Positions 7,550 to 8,626 of a stretch of DNA of 8,626 nucleotides are shown here, piece by piece (position 1 is the first letter of the stretch; every line of letters begins with the position of its first letter). The DNA comes from Burkholderiaceae bacterium (GTDB lineage: Bacteria > Pseudomonadota > Gammaproteobacteria > Burkholderiales > Burkholderiaceae_C): the NCBI GenBank assembly GCA_023260355.1, contig JALQVJ010000431.1, positions 1 to 8,626 of the forward strand, read 5' to 3'. The notes beneath the pieces were generated by a model. That model ran no database searches and was not told the DNA's origin. It worked only from the letters and a program-made list of their open reading frames with translations. Position numbers and translations under genes: made by a program.

Positions 7550-8280
7550 ATGCTGCTCCGCCGAGCCCCCATGATTTTTGGGCGTCTCATCGCGCGGGCG
7601 ATGCGCACCATCGCATCTTCTACCTCTCGGCGTGTATGGGTGGGTCGCATCACCAAAGCGATTTGCCGAGTGGGTGCCGGTGCCGCAAGCGGTTTGGCAA
7701 GCACGCTGCCTTGCGTGAGCCATTGGCTCTTGATGGCCATTTCAGGCAAAAGTGCAATACCCAAACCAGCTGCGACCATTTGCACCAACGTGGCAAGACT
7801 GGTGGCTTCAATTTCAGAGTGGCTCGCCGCCCGCTCTCGTTGCGATCTTGTGCACGCTTGCAAGGTGTGATCGGTCAGGCAGTGCCCTTCGCTCATCAAC
7901 AACAAACGCTCAGTTTGCAGCTTGGCCAGTCGCGGTTGATCGATTTGTCCCACGGCGTCATCGGGCCCGCATATCAGCCACAACTCTTCTGAAAACAGAG
8001 GCTCAACCCGCAAACGACCCGTGTCCATGGGCAGTGCGACGATGGCCATGTCAAGTTCTCCAGCGTCCAATGCTTGAAGCAGCAAGTGCGTAGGTTCCTC
8101 GCGCAGCAGGACTTGTAGCTTTGGCAGCGTCTTTCGCAGTTCGCGCAGCAAAGGGGGCAATAAAAATGGGGCGATGGTGGGGATGGCGCCCAGACGCCAC
8201 TGGCCTTGGCCAGGGGCCTTGGCATCCTCACAGCGTTGCATCAGGTCGCCTGCATCGCTCAGCACACGCCTGGATGACAT
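7534..8280 (-). CDS. oxyR: OxyR-type LysR regulator, sensor domain only (5' end lost at a junction)
   Basis: This 248-residue open frame covers the linker and the whole LysR substrate-binding domain but lacks the winged helix-turn-helix (about the first 65 residues of a ~305-residue OxyR). OxyR senses hydrogen peroxide by forming a disulfide between two cysteines. Here 'EGHCLTDHTLQAC' has C134 and C143 with eight residues between them, the same spacing and context as C199/C208 of E. coli OxyR. Other OxyR-like segments are 'GAIPTIAPFLLPPLL' (31-45), 'VQMVAAGLGIALLPE' (166-180) and 'LDAGELDMAIVAL'. Homology seems to begin near 'RRVLSDAGDL' (about 8270). The apparent start ATG at 8278-8280 is part of the foreign sequence, and an in-frame stop lies upstream at 8299-8301. 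As written, it could not bind DNA. The last residues are encoded inside the aspS terminator. It is convergent with aspS. Confidence 0.85.
   Translation of the reverse strand: MSSRRVLSDAGDLMQRCEDAKAPGQGQWRLGAIPTIAPFLLPPLLRELRKTLPKLQVLLREEPTHLLLQALDAGELDMAIVALPMDTGRLRVEPLFSEELWLICGPDDAVGQIDQPRLAKLQTERLLLMSEGHCLTDHTLQACTRSQRERAASHSEIEATSLATLVQMVAAGLGIALLPEMAIKSQWLTQGSVLAKPLAAPAPTRQIALVMRPTHTRREVEDAMVRIARAMRRPKIMGARRSSIKKAP
8260..8280. other. Junction between oxyR-type and mrp fragments
   Basis: Left of about 8270 the - strand encodes an OxyR linker ('RRVLSDAG'). From about 8270-8275 rightward the + strand encodes Mrp ('LDDMIVPP'). Both genes lose their 5' parts at the same point and there is no intergenic DNA between them. 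No inverted repeat, transposase or target duplication is visible. This fits a chimeric join of two DNAs better than a natural gene border. Confidence 0.75.
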
Positions 8281-8626
8281 GATTGTGCCTCCAGTTGGTC
8301 ACGACGTGAAGGTGATCAGCATTGGCATGTTCGTCGAGAACGCTAATGCCGCTGTTGCCTGGCGTGGTCCCATGTTGCAACGCACGATCACGCAATTCTT
8401 GACCGACGTTTACTTCGGTGACCTCGACTTCTTGTTATTAGACCTGCCACCTGGCACCGGTGATGTTGCCATCACTGTGGGTCAGCAGCTTCCCAACGCT
8501 GAAGTGCTTGTGGTCACTACGGGACAGACTGCAGCAAGTGAGGTTGCTGTGCGGGCCGGCGTCGTGGCCCGCCAGACTGGCCAACGCATCTTGGGCGTCG
8601 TGGAAAACATGGGTCCACTTGTTCTG
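8270..8626 (+). CDS. Mrp/ApbC-type P-loop ATPase, internal fragment, actinobacterial type
   Basis: A frame with no stop codon reads to the last base of the window: 116 codons from the ATG at 8279, plus a few before it. The product aligns with the middle of Mrp/ApbC/NBP35 Fe-S cluster carrier ATPases: 'MIVPPVGHDVKVISIGMF', 'AWRGPMLQRTITQFLTDVY', 'DLDFLLLDLPPGTGDVAI' (Walker B region, with Asp-Leu-Pro-Pro-Gly-Thr-Gly-Asp at 8441-8464), 'LPNAEVLVVTT' and 'GVVENM'. The wording is that of actinobacterial Mrp; proteobacterial versions read 'VQVMSIGFL', 'YLIVDMPPGTGD' and so on. The N-terminal half with the Walker A P-loop is absent and replaced by oxyR sequence. The C-terminal Cys-x-x-Cys lies beyond the window. 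The ATG at 8279 is an internal Met of the family, not a start. Two adjacent TTA codons (8435-8440) are unlike the genes to the left. Confidence 0.85.
   Translation, partial: MDDMIVPPVGHDVKVISIGMFVENANAAVAWRGPMLQRTITQFLTDVYFGDLDFLLLDLPPGTGDVAITVGQQLPNAEVLVVTTGQTAASEVAVRAGVVARQTGQRILGVVENMGPLVL

Noticed and set aside
8278..8626. A divergent oxyR/mrp promoter region
   Set aside because: There is no intergenic DNA: both strands are coding up to the junction, and both ATGs near 8280 are internal to their families.
1..8626. CRISPR array, insertion sequence, prophage, tRNA or rRNA, or defence system
   Set aside because: No direct-repeat array, transposase, integrase, tRNA cloverleaf or toxin-antitoxin-like pair was seen on either strand. 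Apart from the right-end junction the window is conserved housekeeping content.

Overview
This window reads as a conserved chromosomal block from a betaproteobacterium of the order Burkholderiales, probably Comamonadaceae-like. The basis is the gene order and the protein sequences: a DUF971 gene beside ubiE, a Tim44-like gene between ubiE and ubiJ, then ubiB, an FmdB-type zinc ribbon, a DUF502 membrane protein and a bacterial-type aspS. I ran no database search, so the placement rests on recognition of families and synteny. Both ends cut through genes, so this looks like a whole contig or fragment.

Layout: (1) positions 2-1463 hold the 3' part of a HIT-family gene, a DUF971 gene and ubiE. (2) Positions 1487-4651 hold a secreted or membrane Tim44-domain gene, ubiJ and ubiB, with ubiJ and ubiB overlapping by 4 nt. 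Everything so far lies on the + strand with short gaps and probably forms one transcription unit built around ubiquinone synthesis: UbiE is the C-methyltransferase, UbiJ an SCP2-type lipid-binding accessory factor and UbiB the atypical kinase/ATPase. (3) A 132-nt gap at 4652-4783 contains an interrupted hairpin and a perfect TATAAT box. It probably starts a second unit: fmdB-type gene, DUF502 gene and aspS (4784-7510). (4) A strong Rho-independent terminator at 7525-7549 closes aspS. (5) A convergent - strand gene (7534-8280) encodes the sensor half of an OxyR-type peroxide regulator and has no DNA-binding domain.

The most notable feature is at the right end. At about 8260-8280 the oxyR homology stops abruptly. 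On the opposite strand, an open frame running to the last base encodes the middle of an actinobacterial-type Mrp/ApbC P-loop ATPase, itself without its N-terminal half. Two unrelated gene fragments, apparently from different phyla, meet head to head, each lacking its 5' portion. The simplest reading is a chimeric junction from assembly or amplification. A real recombination in the genome is possible but less likely.

I see no CRISPR array, phage, insertion sequence, tRNA, rRNA or novel defence system. Apart from the junction, the window is ordinary core-genome content. The secondary points of interest are the Tim44-like gene inside the ubi cluster, an AspRS with residues expected of a non-discriminating enzyme, and a terminator that doubles as coding sequence for the OxyR C-terminus.
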